NCBI GenBank assembly: GCA_951804985.1
Contig: OX638130.1
Location: forward strand, 114,713,593-114,777,592
Length of the DNA: 64,000 bases
Source: Dryomyza anilis
Lineage: Eukaryota > Arthropoda > Insecta > Diptera > Dryomyzidae
Direction: 5' to 3'
Positions 1-11,917 of this stretch are shown in pieces; position 1 is the stretch's first letter, and each line of letters begins with the position of its first letter. The translations under genes and the position numbers were made by a program. The notes beneath the pieces are model-generated. The model was not told the DNA's origin. It did not search any database and saw only the letters and a list, made by a program, of their open reading frames with translations.

Positions 1-860
1 ATTTGAAATTTTAGTGAAAATTTTAATTTATAGTGAAATATTGAATTTTTAGTGAAAATATTAATTTTTATTGAATTATTTTATTGAATTTTAGCGAAAA
101 AAAATGAATTTTTAATGAAAAAAATAAATTTTTAGGGAAAATATGATTTTTTAGTAAAAATTGAATTTTTAGTGAAAAATTTAATTTTTAGTGAAAAATT
201 TAATTTTTAGTGAAAATTTAATTTTTAGTGAAAAATTGAATTTTTAGTGAAAATTTGAATTTTTAGTGAAAATTTGAATTTTTAGTGAAAATTTGAATTT
301 TTAGTGAAAAATTGAATTTTTTGTGAAAAATTGAATTTTTTGTGAAAATTTTTTAGTGAAAATTTGAATTTTTAATGAAAAATTGTATTTTGAGTGAAAA
401 ATTGAATTTTTAGTGAAAATTCGAATTTTAAGTGAAAATTTGAATTTTTAGTGAAAAATGAATTTTTAGTGAAAAATTGAATTTTTACTGAAAAATTGAA
501 TTTTTACTGAAAAATTGAATTTTTAGTGAAAAATTGAATTTTTAGTGAAAAATTGAATTTTTAGTGAAAAATTGAATTTTTAGTGAAAAATTGAATTTTT
601 AGTGAAAAATTGAATTTTTAGTGAAAAATTGAATTTTTTGTGAAAAATTGAATTTTTAGTGAAAAATTGAATTTTTTGTGAACATTTTTTAGTGAAAATT
701 TGAATTTTTAATAAAAAATTGTATTTTGAGTGAAAAATTGAATTTTTAGTGAAAATTTGAATTTTAAGTGAGAAATTTAATTTTTAGTGAAAAATTGAAT
801 TTTTAGTGAAAAATTGAATATTTAGTGAAAAATTGAATTTTTAATGAAAAATTGAGTTTA
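1..860 (+). repeat. 19-bp AT-rich tandem array, block 1
   Basis: Dozens of units of GAATTTTTAGTGAAAAATT with single-base variants and 1-2 bp length changes, running from the window edge to about 860. Typical deviations are TTTTGTGAAA and TTTTGAGTGAAA. The segment with TTTTTTGTGAA and TGTATTTTGAGTG appears twice (about 322-400 and 671-745), a higher-order duplication of about 350 bp. The block shares its unit and orientation with the blocks at 4.9, 7.4, 19.8 and 22.6 kb. It is open at the left edge. Confidence 0.9.
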
Positions 861-897
861 TATTGGAATGCTTAATATTTTTGCATGTCGCGGAATC

Positions 898-951
898 GTC
901 CGTGGCTCAGTTGTTAATGAAGGGAACTGCTGGTTCAAATCCAGCAACCGT
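898..951 (+). pseudogene. Truncated tRNA-like sequence
   Basis: GTGGCTCAGTTGTTA resembles a pol III box A and D arm. GCTGG-TTCAAAT-CCAGC is a perfect five-pair T stem with a seven-base loop, containing box B GGTTCAAATCC. Only about ten bases separate the two arms, so the anticodon arm is missing and this is not a functional tRNA. It could be the head of a decayed tRNA-derived SINE. It sits just after repeat block 1. Confidence 0.4.
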
Positions 952-2285
952 CAAAATCAAAATTTGTATGCAACAGACAACTACTATGTTCCACAGAGCT
1001 CTTATATTAAATTATTATTATTTTTGCTTTTATTTATTTATCTTATTTATTTTATTTATCTTTTCTTTGCCATTGTCTGAAAGTATTTATGCAACTTTTG
1101 AAGAAGATTGAGACAACACTGCGCATTAAAACCACAAAGTGCAATGAGCAACGACATATTCTGCACATGTGTGGAAACATCTGAACGTATTGATTGAATC
1201 AAATCCATATCTTTTACATATTTTGATACCGTGCGTGCATTTTTTAGATTATTGCAGCTCGAAGCAACTGCTGTTGCTGCTACTGCTTATATATTGCTCG
1301 TGGTTTGTCATGCAACGAGAGGATTTGCATTTGGAAAACGAAATAATGCAAGATTTTGATTGTGTAGAAGATGCACGTATAGCTCCCGTGATGTATTAAA
1401 TGCCAAAAATGCAAAAAATTCAAAAATAAAAGAAGCTAATATCTTGAATATAATAAAGCAATCAGTTTGCAATGCAAAATACAAATTTCCTAATATTTGG
1501 CGAAATTTCTGCAACGACAGATTTATATTTTTCTGAAGCCAGCGTTGCCACCTGTTATAAAATGAAATGACTCTAGAAAATTATATTACAACAAATTATA
1601 TTGTCTTTGTAGGTCTACTACATTTCGTTGGGTTTTAAATACATTTGTCTTTATTTGACTTAATTTTACTACAGTATGTATTTCAAAATTCGTTCTCTAG
1701 ATATTTCACAAACTGTATTGATATTTTATTTTTTGCTTTTATTTAAGTATTTGAAATTCGTGCGAGCACACGACCAACTACTACGAAAAGGAGTTCGTCG
1801 TACAGGTATAAACGAATTCGTTGGCTACATATAGCAGAAACTGTTTTGTTTGTTGTTTTTGTTTTTGCACACGACGTATGACTTTTGAAAGAGCTATACA
1901 AATAAACCAAAACAGGCCCAAGCATCCGACCGAAACGCGTTAATTAGAGATTACTACGTAGTGATGCCAACTAATGGAGTTTTCCGCTGCACCTTCTTGG
2001 TTTTGAAAATAAATACGCTGAAATAAAAGTACTCAACTCTTATTAATGGTAATCAAAAATGTCATATTACACAGTCCGACACTATTTTGCACACATAGAA
2101 AATTCCACATAGGAATTATTCTAAGAAATTGTGTGTACCCAGTTTTTCTTAGATCAATTCGTTTAACATTTTTGATTTGCATTTGAAATGCAAATGCATA
2201 TTATATTTGCGTGGCTGAGATCTCTCTGAGTATGGATGTAAAAACGGTTTTCCAATATCAATTCATTTAAAGATTTTATTTATAT
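952..2285. other. AT-rich intergenic sequence, no gene seen
   Basis: Open frames here (for example 1169-1399 on the plus strand) are short, Leu-rich and lack recognisable motifs or splice context. No RNA gene or strong repeat structure was seen. Confidence 0.6.
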
Positions 2286-3085
2286 GAAGGTTTTACCCCA
2301 GACAAAATTTTTGCCAGGGTCGAGGCAGTTCAGAAACATTTTCTCGACATATTTCAAACAGACAAAGGCGGAGTTTGTATCAAAAGCTGTCTGATTTCTG
2401 CGCATTCCCAAAATATGGCGTGAATCTGCTTTAAAATTCCAAAAAAATTTAGAGCCTGCTATACACTTCCCAAGATATTCCATTTAGCTGTGCGTTTGTC
2501 GGAAATATTCCAGAAAAATGCCAAATTACGAAATGAAAAATAAATAAAAAATAAATAACCCCCAGAAAAAATTTTTGGCGTGGTCGAGGCACTTCAGAAA
2601 CATATCCTCGCCATATTTCAAGCAGACAAAGGCGGAGTTTGTATCAAAATCTGTCTGTTCTCTGCCCATTCCCCAAAAATGGCGTGAATTTGCCTAAAAA
2701 ATTGCACACAAATTTACAACCTGCTATACACTTCCCAAGATATTCCATTTAGCTGTGCGTTTGCCGGAAATATGCCCGAAAAATTCCAGAAATACGCCAA
2801 AAATTTTATCGCGGGACCCCAGGCAAAATTTTTGGCAGGGTCGAGGCAGTTCACAAACATTTCCTCGACATATTTCAAACAGACAAAGGCGGAGGAGTTT
2901 GTATCAAAAGCTGTCTGTTTTCTGCCCGTTCCCCAAATATGGCGTGAATCTGCCATAAAAATTCCACAAAAATTTACAACCTGCTATACACTTCCCAAAA
3001 TATTCTATATTTCTGTGCATTTGCCAGAAAGATGCCCGAAATATTTCAGAAAAATGTTAAAAATTTTGTCTCGGGAAATATATAG
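2286..3085 (+). repeat. Three tandem copies of a ~260-bp unit
   Basis: The landmark TCGAGGCA occurs at 2320, 2584 and 2841, giving spacings of 264 and 257 bp. Each copy repeats the same order: CAAAATTTTTG, TCGAGGCA, a TTTCAA-CAGACAAAGGCGG segment, CTGTCTG, ATGGCGTGAAT, then CCTGCTATACACTTCCC. Copies differ at scattered bases; the third has an extra GAG in GGCGGAGGAG. The open frames of 60-120 codons here follow the repeat and show no protein similarity I recognise. Confidence 0.88.
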
Positions 3086-3343
3086 GATTTTCTCATGTGT
3101 GCAGCCAAAAGTTGAGCTTTGTCGTACGGTGTAATTATTTATTTTTTTAATTTTTCGAATAAATAAAGAATTGTTTTTATTATAAAAACTATATATATAT
3201 TAATTATAACAAAAAAGTAAAATGAATTCAGATTATAGTATAATTAAAAGCATATGTAGTAATTTATCTAGCATATGTAGTAAAAACAACTACATCAGTT
3301 AAGTCAAAACCACAATATATGCTTTTGGACGTATATCAAATAA

Positions 3344-3605
3344 ATATTGTCGTTGTAGAACTAAAAGTCAACAACTACATTTTCAAAATACCAATTGTTC
3401 ATTTACAAAAATCTTTATATATCTTTCAATTTTTGATCGATGAGCTCAATATTTGTACCAAATTTTAAGAAAATGTGTATCTATTCTTTGTTATTTCATT
3501 TTAAAAAATGTTTCAATTACTTTTTGTAATAATTACCAACAAAATTAAAATTTAATATTTTCATAAAAATGTATTTGGTGACTTTTAGTTTTACAACGAC
3601 GATAT
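3344..3605 (+). mobile_element. Miniature inverted-repeat element, Family 1 copy A
   Basis: 262 bp with ends ATATTGTCGTTGTAGAACTA and, inverted, ATATCGTCGTTGTAAAACTA, followed by AAAGTCA-CAA-TACATTTT on both sides. Copies at 26039-26289 and 27547-27815 have the same ends and a related interior. It has no coding capacity. The transposon that mobilised it is not known to me. Confidence 0.8.
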
Positions 3606-3691
3606 GTATTTATTTTCAAGACATTTTTATTTATTTTTAATGCAGTATTTTTTCGGTGTACGGTTAAGTTTAATACGTATATTAAATAATC

Positions 3692-4206
3692 AAATAACCT
3701 CCAAATTAAAAAAAGAAATAACCCCAAGCTAAATAAAAAATTACTATACAAAAATATGCGTTATTTCATATGAAATAATCAGAGGTTACAACCGGAACGA
3801 ATGAAAAGTAAAAGTTCCGAGGGAAAATTTTCAATCGGAACGAATTTTCAAAAGTTTATGGTGAAAAGTACCGCCGGGAATTTATTAAAAAAAACGTTTG
3901 AACTGTATCCACGTATAATAAGTTCAAGAACAATTATTAGTTCCTTTTTCTATTTTAATATTTTTTTGTTGAGGACAATCAATTTTTTTTGGTGCAACTC
4001 TAGGTTTAGGTACAAATCCAGTAGGGTCATTGCTATTTTTTAGTTGAATTGAAAAATTATATATAACCATTGATTGGAACAGAAAAACATGTTTGGAAGA
4101 GAATCATTTTGGTTCGAACCTCTGGATAAAACCGTTAAATTAGTATGGACAATTTCAGAGTTTATATTTTTTATGTTTGGGGGTTATTTCAATTAGGTGT
4201 TATTTC
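3692..4206 (+). repeat. ~515-bp element with doubled terminal inverted repeat
   Basis: The left end reads AAATAACCTCCAAATT, then GAAATAACCCC. The right end inverted reads AAATAACACCTAATT, then GAAATAACCCCC, followed on both sides by an AT-rich stretch (AAGCTAAATAAAAAAT against AAACATAAAAAATAT). Only one copy was seen, so mobility is inferred from shape alone. Confidence 0.5.
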
Positions 4207-4889
4207 GCAGCGCCTTTATTTAATAATGAACTTAAACAATCACTGCTAAAAATATCAAATAATTCCTGCCAGCACTCGGTTAGTAATGTCCTCAGTATCC
4301 TTTTTGCCTTTGCATGTTTTTGTCGTTGTTCTTCGTGTCGTTTGCATAGGATGTCGCTGTCCTTTGGTTTCATATGGTGCCTATGCTTTTCATCTGCACA
4401 GCCAGTAAACATTTTTGGTGACAACAACATGTTCATGATATTGTTGTTGTTGCTGATCCTGCCACATACACAGCAAAACCTTCTACATCATCAGGGTTGT
4501 GGGATTTTGTGGATTTTGGTGCACAAAAGCTTAGTTTAGTTTTATCCCAGACACACACACACACATGGATTATTTGGTTTCCTGAAAATGTGTCTGTCTG
4601 TCTTTCTATGCGTCTGTGTTGATGCAGGACATGCTCGCAGAACATGTTCATAAATTCATCAACATAAATATTGTCTGCATAGATGACTGTTTGTTGTTTA
4701 TGTTGTTGCTGTTGTAGTAGCAGTTGTTGTTGTATTTTGTTGTTGTTATTTTAGCTGTTCATGCTGTTAGTTATTCTAAACTAATAACAGTTAGTTCCAT
4801 ACACTCACACACACACTCAAAATGAGGCAGCGCCACACGGACACTTGTGAAAGCGGGTACAGAGCACAAATTACAGTAGCCGACAAAAT
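4207..4889. other. Non-coding stretch with CA and GTT microsatellites
   Basis: It contains an (AC)n run at 4551-4565 and interspersed TTG/GTT triplets near 4680-4750. The overlapping short open frames on both strands follow this low complexity, and I see no gene. Confidence 0.6.
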
Positions 4890-6580
4890 GTTGGTATTAC
4901 ATTTGAAAAAATGAATTTTTAGTAAAATATTCAATTTTTACTTAAAAATTTAAACAAAATGTGAGTAACTAAAAATAAGTTTTAATTTTAAATTGAATTA
5001 AAAAAAAAATAAAAAAAAATGTTTACTGAAAATTTGAATTTTTAGTGAAAAATGGAATTTCAGTAAAAATTTTAATTTCAAGTTGAAAATTATTTTATTT
5101 TAGTGAAATTTTTTTTTTTAGTGTTCAAATTTTTTTTTTAGTGAAAAAATTGAATTTGTGTGAAAAAATAAATTTTTAGCTAAAAATTTAATTTTTAGTG
5201 AAAAATTTAATTTTTTGTGAAAAATTGATTTTTTTTGTGAAAAATTGAATTTTTTTGTGAAAAAATAATTTTTTAGTGAAAAATTGAATGAATTTAGTGA
5301 AAAATTAATTTTTTTGTGAAAAATAGAATTTTTAGTGAAAAAATTGAATTTTTAGTGAAAAATTGAATTTTTAGTGAAAATTTGATTTTTAGTGAAAAAT
5401 TGAATAAATTTAGTGAAAAATTGAATTTTTAGTGAAAAATTGAATTTTTAGTGATAAATTTGATTTTTTTTAGTGAAAAATTGAATTTTTAGTGAAAATT
5501 TGATTTTTTTTTAGTTAAAAATTGAATTTTTAGTAAAAATTTGAATTTTTAGTGAAAAATTGAATATTTATTGAAAAATTGAATTTTTAGTGAAATTTAA
5601 ATTTTTAGTGAAAAATTGAATTTTTAGTGAAATTTAAATTTTTAGTGAAAAATTGAATTTTTAGTTAAAAATTGATTAAATTTAGTGAAAAATTAAATTT
5701 TTTGTGAAAATTTGATTTTTTATTTAAAAAATTAATTTTTAGTGAAAATATAAATTTTTAGTTAAAAATTGATTTTTTTAGTGAAAAATTGTTTTTTGTT
5801 TAGTGAAAAATTTAATTGTTAGTGAAAAATTGATTTTTTCGTGAAAATTTGAATTTTTAGTGAAAAATTGAATTTTTAGTGAAATTTAAATTTTTAGTGA
5901 AAAATTGAATTTTTAGTGGAAAATTAAATTTTTAGTGAAAATTTTAATGTTATGTGAAAATTTGAATTTTAAGTAAAAAATCGACTTTTTTTTTTAGTGA
6001 AAATTTGAATTTTTAGTAAAAAATTAATTTTTTAGTGAAAAATTTAATTGTTTGTTAAAATTTAAATTTTTAGTAAAAAATTGATTTTTTAGTGAAAATT
6101 TGATTTTTTTGTGAAAATTTTAATTTTTAGTGAAAATTACATTTTTAGTGAAAAATTAAATTTTTTAGTGAAAAATAGAAATTTTAGTGATAAATTGAAT
6201 TTTTTTGTGAAAAATTGAATTTTTGTGAAAATTTGAATTTTTAGTGAAAATTTGAATTTTTAGTAAAAATTGATTTTTTAGTTAATTGAATTTTTAGTGA
6301 AAATATAAATTTTTAGTTAAAAATTGATTTTTTAGTGAAAAATTGAATTTTTTGTGAAAATTTGAATTTTTTGTGAAAATTTGAATTTTTAGTGGAAATT
6401 AAATTGTTTAGTGAAAAATTTAATATTTAGTGAAAAATTTAATTTTTAGTGATAAATTGAATTTTTTGTGAAAAATTTAATTTTTAGTGAAAGTTTTAAT
6501 TTTTAGTGAAAATTTTAATTTTTATTGTAACATTTAAATTTTGCTATAATGGAATTTTTAGTGACAAACTTATTTTTTTA
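4890..6580 (+). repeat. 19-bp AT-rich tandem array, block 2
   Basis: Same TTTTTAGTGAAAAATTGAA unit and orientation as block 1, but more degenerate: many units have extra T residues (TTTTTTTTAGTG), GTTAAAA or GTAAAAA variants, and frequent AATTGATTTTTTAGTG. Edges fade into AT-rich sequence. Confidence 0.88.
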
Positions 6581-7380
6581 GCGAAAAGAAAAATTTTAAA
6601 AATAAAAATTCAATTTATACAGAAATTTTTTATTTTTAAAGAAGACATAATTTTTTAATGAAATTTTTAGTATTGAATTTTTTTCAAAAACATTTTTATG
6701 TTGAACTGTGTAATATTGCGCACTAAAATAACCCTGCTGTATTTCCGACTGATGGTTATAGTGGTTATGGTTCTGGCCGGGGTTTGAATATTGCACTGCA
6801 GAGCTTGAATTGTTCTAAAGAATTTTAGCATTTAACAGACGTTATTCGCAAAGAGTCTCATGTTATAAATAATAACAATTAAGCTATCACAGAATTCAGC
6901 TGGGATGCAAGGATTTGGAAAAATAGTGAACATTTAAAAAAATAATTAAAATTAAACCAAAGTGAGTTGCAAAAACGTTTTTTTCTTAAAACTAAAACCT
7001 CATGTTGAAACAAACGAGAAATTAGTTGAAATCAGTACTTTTTTTGTTTTTTTCATTTTTTTTCGAAAAACCTCAGTATACAATTTCGTGGCGAGCAGCG
7101 CAAAATAGTTTTTCTAATTAACTTCCACGCCACGTGTTAATTAGCTGCTAATGTTGGAATGATTGCAATGAAATGGCAGAGAAAATGGTAGACAAAAAAA
7201 TATATATTTCAGCGCTAATTGAATTTTTCACGCTTTACTGCGTACATGATACAGCGCGCGATAGAGAGGAGAGCTTTTTGGCGGAATTTTTTTATTTGAC
7301 ATTTTTTATTTAGATTTTTATTTTCTTTTTTTTTTTGGTTATTTTTATTTTTATTTTAATTAAACAAAAATTTATTTTAT
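6581..7380. other. Spacer between repeat blocks, weak tRNA-like remnant
   Basis: At 6748-6800 the plus strand reads GGTTATAGTGGTTATGG, then GGCCGGGGTTTGAATATTGC, reminiscent of box A and box B of a degraded tRNA-derived repeat. The arms do not pair well. The rest shows no gene or clear repeat. Confidence 0.3.
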
Positions 7381-9300
7381 AGTCGAAATTTGAATTTTTA
7401 GTGAAATATAAAATTTTAATTGAAAAATTGCATTCTTAGTTATAAATTGCATTTTTAGTTAAAATTGTGTTTTTAGAAAAAAAAATGAATTTTTATTACG
7501 AAAATTGAAATTGTTTTAGTAAAAACTTCATTTTCAGTGAAAAATTGCATTTTTAGTTAAAAATTGATTTTTTGGTTAAAAATTGAATTTTTAGTTAAAA
7601 ATTTAATTTTTAGTTAAAAATTGAATTTTTAGTTAAAAATTTAATTTTTAGGTAAAAATTTAATTTTTTAGTTAAAAATTTAATTTTTCAGTTAAAAATT
7701 TAATTTTTAGTTAAAAGTTTAATTTTTAGTTAAAATTTGAATTTTTAGTTAAAAATTGAATTCTTAGTTAAAAATTGAATTCTTAGTTGAAATTTGAATT
7801 TTTAGTTAAAAATTGAATTCTTAGTTAAAAATTGAATTTTTACTCAAAAAATGAATTTTGAAGTTAAAAATTGAATTTTTAGTTAAAAATTGAATTATGA
7901 GTTAAAAATTGAATTTTTAGTTAAAAATTGAATTTTTAGTTAAAAATTGAATTTTTAGTTAAAAATTGAATTTTTAGTTAAAAATTGAATTTTTAGTAAA
8001 AAATTGAATTTTTAGTTAAAAATTGAATTTTTAGTTAAAAATTGAATTTTTAGTTAAAATTGAATTTATAGTTAAAAATTTAATTTTTAGTTAAAAATTT
8101 AATTTTTAGTGGAAAATGTAATTTTTAGTGAAATATAAAATTAAATTTAAAGCGAAAAATTTAATATTTAATGACAAAATTGAATTTTCAGTGAAAATTT
8201 TAAATTTTAGTTAAAAAATTGATTTAAAAATTTAATTTTTAGTTAAAAATTTAATTTTTAGTTAAAAATTTATTTTTTAGTTAAAAATTTAATTTTTAGT
8301 TAAAAATTTAATTTTTAGTTAAAAATTGAATTTTTAGTGGAAAATGTAAATTTTAGTGAAATATAAAATTAAATTTAAAGCGAAAAATTGAATATTTAAT
8401 GACAAAATTGCATTTTCAGTGAAAATTTTAAATTTTAATTAAAAATTTAATTTTTAGTTAAAAATTAATTTTTTAGTTAAAAATTTAATTTTTAATTAAA
8501 AATTGAATTTTTAGTTAAAAATTGAATTTTTAGTTAAAAATCGAATTTTTAGTTAAAAATTGAATTTTTAGTTAAAAATTTAATTTTTAGTTAATATTTA
8601 ATTTTTAGTTAAAAATTTAATTTTTAGTTAAAAATTTAATTTTTAGTTAAAAATTTAATTTTTAGTTAAAAATTTAATTTTTAGTTAAAAATTTAATTTT
8701 TAGTTAAAATTTGAATTTTTAGTTAAAAATGATTTTTTAGTTAAAAATTTAATTTTAAGTGAAAAATTTAATTTTAAGTGAAAAATTGAATTTTTAGTTA
8801 AAAATTGAATTTTTAGTTAAAATTTTAATTTTTAGTAAAAAATTTAATTTTTAGTTAAAAATTTAATTTTTAGTTAAAAATTTTATTTTTAGTTAAAAAT
8901 TTTATTTTTAGTTAAAAATTTAATTTTTAGTTAAAAATTTAATCTTTAGTGAAAAATTTAATTTTAAGTGAAAAATTGAATTTTTAGAGAAAAATTGAAG
9001 ATTTTCTAAAATTAAATTTAAAGCGAAAAATTGAATATTTAATGACAAAATTGAATTTTCAGTGAAAATTTGTAATTTTAGTTAAAAATTTCATTTTTAG
9101 TTAAAAATTTAATTTTTAGTTAAAATATTAATTTTTAGTTAAAAATTTAATTTTTAGTGAAAATTGAATTTAAAGTGAAAAGTTAAATATTTAATGACAA
9201 AATTGAATTTTCAGTGAAAATTTGAATTTTTAGTTAAAAATTTAATTTCTAGTTAAAAATTTAATTTTTAGTGAAAATGTACATTTGAATTAAAAATTGA
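7381..9300 (+). repeat. 19-bp AT-rich tandem array, block 3 (GTTA subtype)
   Basis: The unit is TTTTTAGTTAAAAATTGAA or ...TTTAA: here GTTA replaces the GTGA of the other blocks in nearly every repeat, a block-specific variant expected from local homogenisation. A longer module with AAATTTAAAGCGAAAAATT, TATTTAATGACAAAATTG and TTTTCAGTGAAAA recurs, with AGCGAAAAAT at 8151, 8379 and 9022 and a variant near 9173. This gives irregular higher-order units of about 150-640 bp. Confidence 0.9.
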
Positions 9301-11168
9301 ATTTTAAAATTGAAATTTTATTTTAAGCCAATAAAAACATTTTTTTTTCTGGTGCAAATTAAATTTGTTAGTCAAACCAAGCAAAGTCAATGAAATTGCT
9401 TTTGAAAGAATATATGCGACATTACAATATAAAAAAATTAGCATTTTATTATGTAGAACAAAGTAAAAGTTTACCATAAACTTTAGAATACTCAAAAACA
9501 TTTTGAACTCTTCTTGTAGTGGATGCAAAAATTACTCACATACACAAAGTAGCAAAACTTTAAACGATCATGTTGACTTTTTCTTCTTTTTTTTTGTTTG
9601 ATACGTAGTAGTTTGAACAAAAGTTTCTGTCTACTGTGTTTTGCTAAAAAGTGAATGAAGCTTTATGTTGGCTGCAATCAATACAACAATTTTGTGCTTT
9701 TACCAAAAGAACAACAACAAGAAAAACAAAAACAAAAAGAAGCCACAACACAAACGAGCCACCGGCAACCACAACCGCACTGAGGACACAAACTTGGCCA
9801 AAATGTTGAGCGCAAGCAACAGCAGCATCAAAATTTGGCGCGACAAAATGCACGAAGAAAATTTATTTATATGAATTTTTGATTTTTTGCTAAATCTAAG
9901 AAAGTTTTCCTTTTTTGCTTCTTTTTAATTTTTGCTTTTTGTAACTTAAACCATATAGCATACATTTTATTTGCAATGAAGCGTACGTGAACCTGGCGCC
10001 TGCTGCCTTCCTTCCTGCCTATCCATCTGTCTGTCCGTCCGTCTGTCTGACTTCTGGCAGCATTCATATCCTTGTTGCGGCCACATCCTTGTTGCCAGGC
10101 TGCACTTGCAGCTGCTTGAGCAATGAATTTGAGGACTGCTCCTCCAGTAGGACGTACGACGTTGCAAAATGTTGAGAATAAATTATGTCGTCAAGCATTG
10201 CGCTCTGGCATGTGTAACACAGGGCAGAGTATGTGTCTCCCCCTTAATCTTGGGGATCTTTTCAATTTACAAGGACTTTTTTTTGCTATTTTCGTCTTGC
10301 TTGCTTTTTATTTTTTTTTTTAGTCTTCATCGACCTCGCCATCATCATCGTTATAGCATTTTAGTGTTGCCAATTTTTGGTTGCTCCTCCTGTTGGTCAT
10401 TTCAAATCCCAGTCAGTTTATATCGTTGACTGATTTTTTTGTGCTGTCACTTTTATTTTATTTTTCTACTGTAAGTTGGCAAGCAGCATTTTGGCTGCTT
10501 TTAATAGCCAACTGTAATGTTATAAAGCCGGAAAGTGTGCAGTAAATAAAATGGCTGCTTATTATGTGCTGACGCATTGAGCGCATGGCAAGAATATTGT
10601 GCAATTAAATTGGCAACACTTAGTACATAACATATCTGTTTAATAGTCGCCTAAAGGTAGGCAATACTTTTAATAAAAAAAAATGTTTTCTTTCATTATG
10701 CACTTAAAGCTGTACAATGCTAATTTGAAAAATCTTTCTTAAGATAATTGCCTAGATATTTGCTAAATATTTACACTAAAACAAATACTGTATTTAAGAG
10801 AAAGCAAAATGCCTTTAAAATAAATGCATATGTATTTTACTACATTGATGTTGTAGTTTTTCTCAGGAAAATAACTACATAAATGTATTACATTTCAGTA
10901 CAAAATTTTATTAGATTTGTATTAAGAATAGCTTGATTTCCATTTACTTAAACATCCAGAATTATGTAGAAAAAAAAACTACATATAAATAAATACTACA
11001 TAATGTATTTGTTTAAAATCAAAAACAAATATGTATTCTCCTAAAAAATACTATTTAAAAATAAAAGTATAATTGTACAAATACACTGCATTTCTTTACA
11101 ACTATATTTGTATCAAAAATAACTACATTTTGTATTTATTGAAACGTACAGAAATATTTAGAAAATTA
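9301..11168. other. Unique AT-rich sequence, no gene supported
   Basis: It includes a CTGT/CCGT tetranucleotide tract at about 10010-10055 and scattered ACTACAT words from 10840 onward. Short open frames on both strands at 9.6-10.4 kb overlap one another and encode low-complexity Lys/Asn or Cys/Phe peptides. I see no conserved motif. Confidence 0.55.
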
Positions 11169-11917
11169 CTACATAAAAGGTTTTTCAACAGGGACGCTAC
11201 AAAAGTAGAGCGACAGGGACATCAAACGACGCCATATTTCTTGACGCTCTTTTGACATTTCTCTTCAGTAAAGTTTGCCATTTCATGATAATTTCGAATC
11301 GTTGTTGGCTTGTATATCTTTTCATCATGAAATGGCAAACCTTACTGAAGAGAAATGTCAAAAGAGCGGCAAGAAATACCCTAGTAGAAATTTTGGTAGG
11401 GCCATGCTCATGAACTGATCATGTCATTATTTGAGATAATCGGGATATGACGAGGCCCACGATGTCCTTGTAACGCAGTGTCCTGATCATGTACTCACCT
11501 CAAGCAATGATCATGTACTGATCGGGTAATTCCCCATATCATTATTTATCTGACCATTTCCTTGTTAAAACATGAGCATACGAAAGCACTACAAATACCC
11601 GATTAAATAAAATATCATACCTCATTGAAACCTGATCATTGCCCGATGAAAATGTCTTTATGAGAAACAACTAATGTAGCTTTGATCGGGACCATTGGCT
11701 GTTTAGATAATGTAAACCCTGTTATGGTGAGCATGATAAGGGCATGACAAGGCAATGATCATATTTGCTCTAATAGGGGTCACTTGACGAAACCCCGATC
11801 ATTTCCCGATGGCGCATCGGACAAATTTCCACTAGGGTACGGCGTCGTTTGCTGTCTCTGTCGCTCTACTTTTGAAAAAACTTTTGTAGCGCTCTTATTG
11901 AAAAACCCTTTATGTAG
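11169..11917 (+). mobile_element. Fold-back element split by a MITE
   Basis: The left arm runs 11169-11289 and the right arm is 11324-11378 plus 11838-11917. The arms are inverted copies sharing CTACATAAA, GGTTTTTCAA, GCTACAAAAGT, AGTAGAGCGACAG, CAAACGACGCC, TATTTCTTG, CTCTTTTGACATTTCTCTTC, and finally GCCATTTCATGAT at the hairpin tip. The 34-bp loop is 11290-11323. The left arm lacks about 13 bp (a second AAAAGT spacer) present in the right. The right arm is interrupted by a Family 3 element. Without it the fold-back would be about 290 bp. It has no coding capacity. Confidence 0.85.
11379..11837 (+). mobile_element. MITE Family 3 copy 1, nested insertion
   Basis: 459 bp with terminal inverted repeats CCCTAGTAGAAATTT and, inverted, CCCTAGTGGAAATTT. 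It is flanked by TA on both sides. Interior landmarks shared with copies at 37553-37975 and 39063-39500 are GGTAGGGCCAT, TGATCATGTCATTATTTGAG, CTTGTAACGCAGTGTCCTGA, ACTGATCGGG and CATTTC-CGATGGCG. It has no open reading frame of note, so it is non-autonomous. TA duplication suggests mobilisation by a Tc1/mariner-type transposase (inference). Confidence 0.88.

Noticed and set aside
2755..3134. Open frames of 67-120 codons in the 260-bp repeats
   Set aside because: Both strands are open, frames break between copies, and the translation matches no family known to me.
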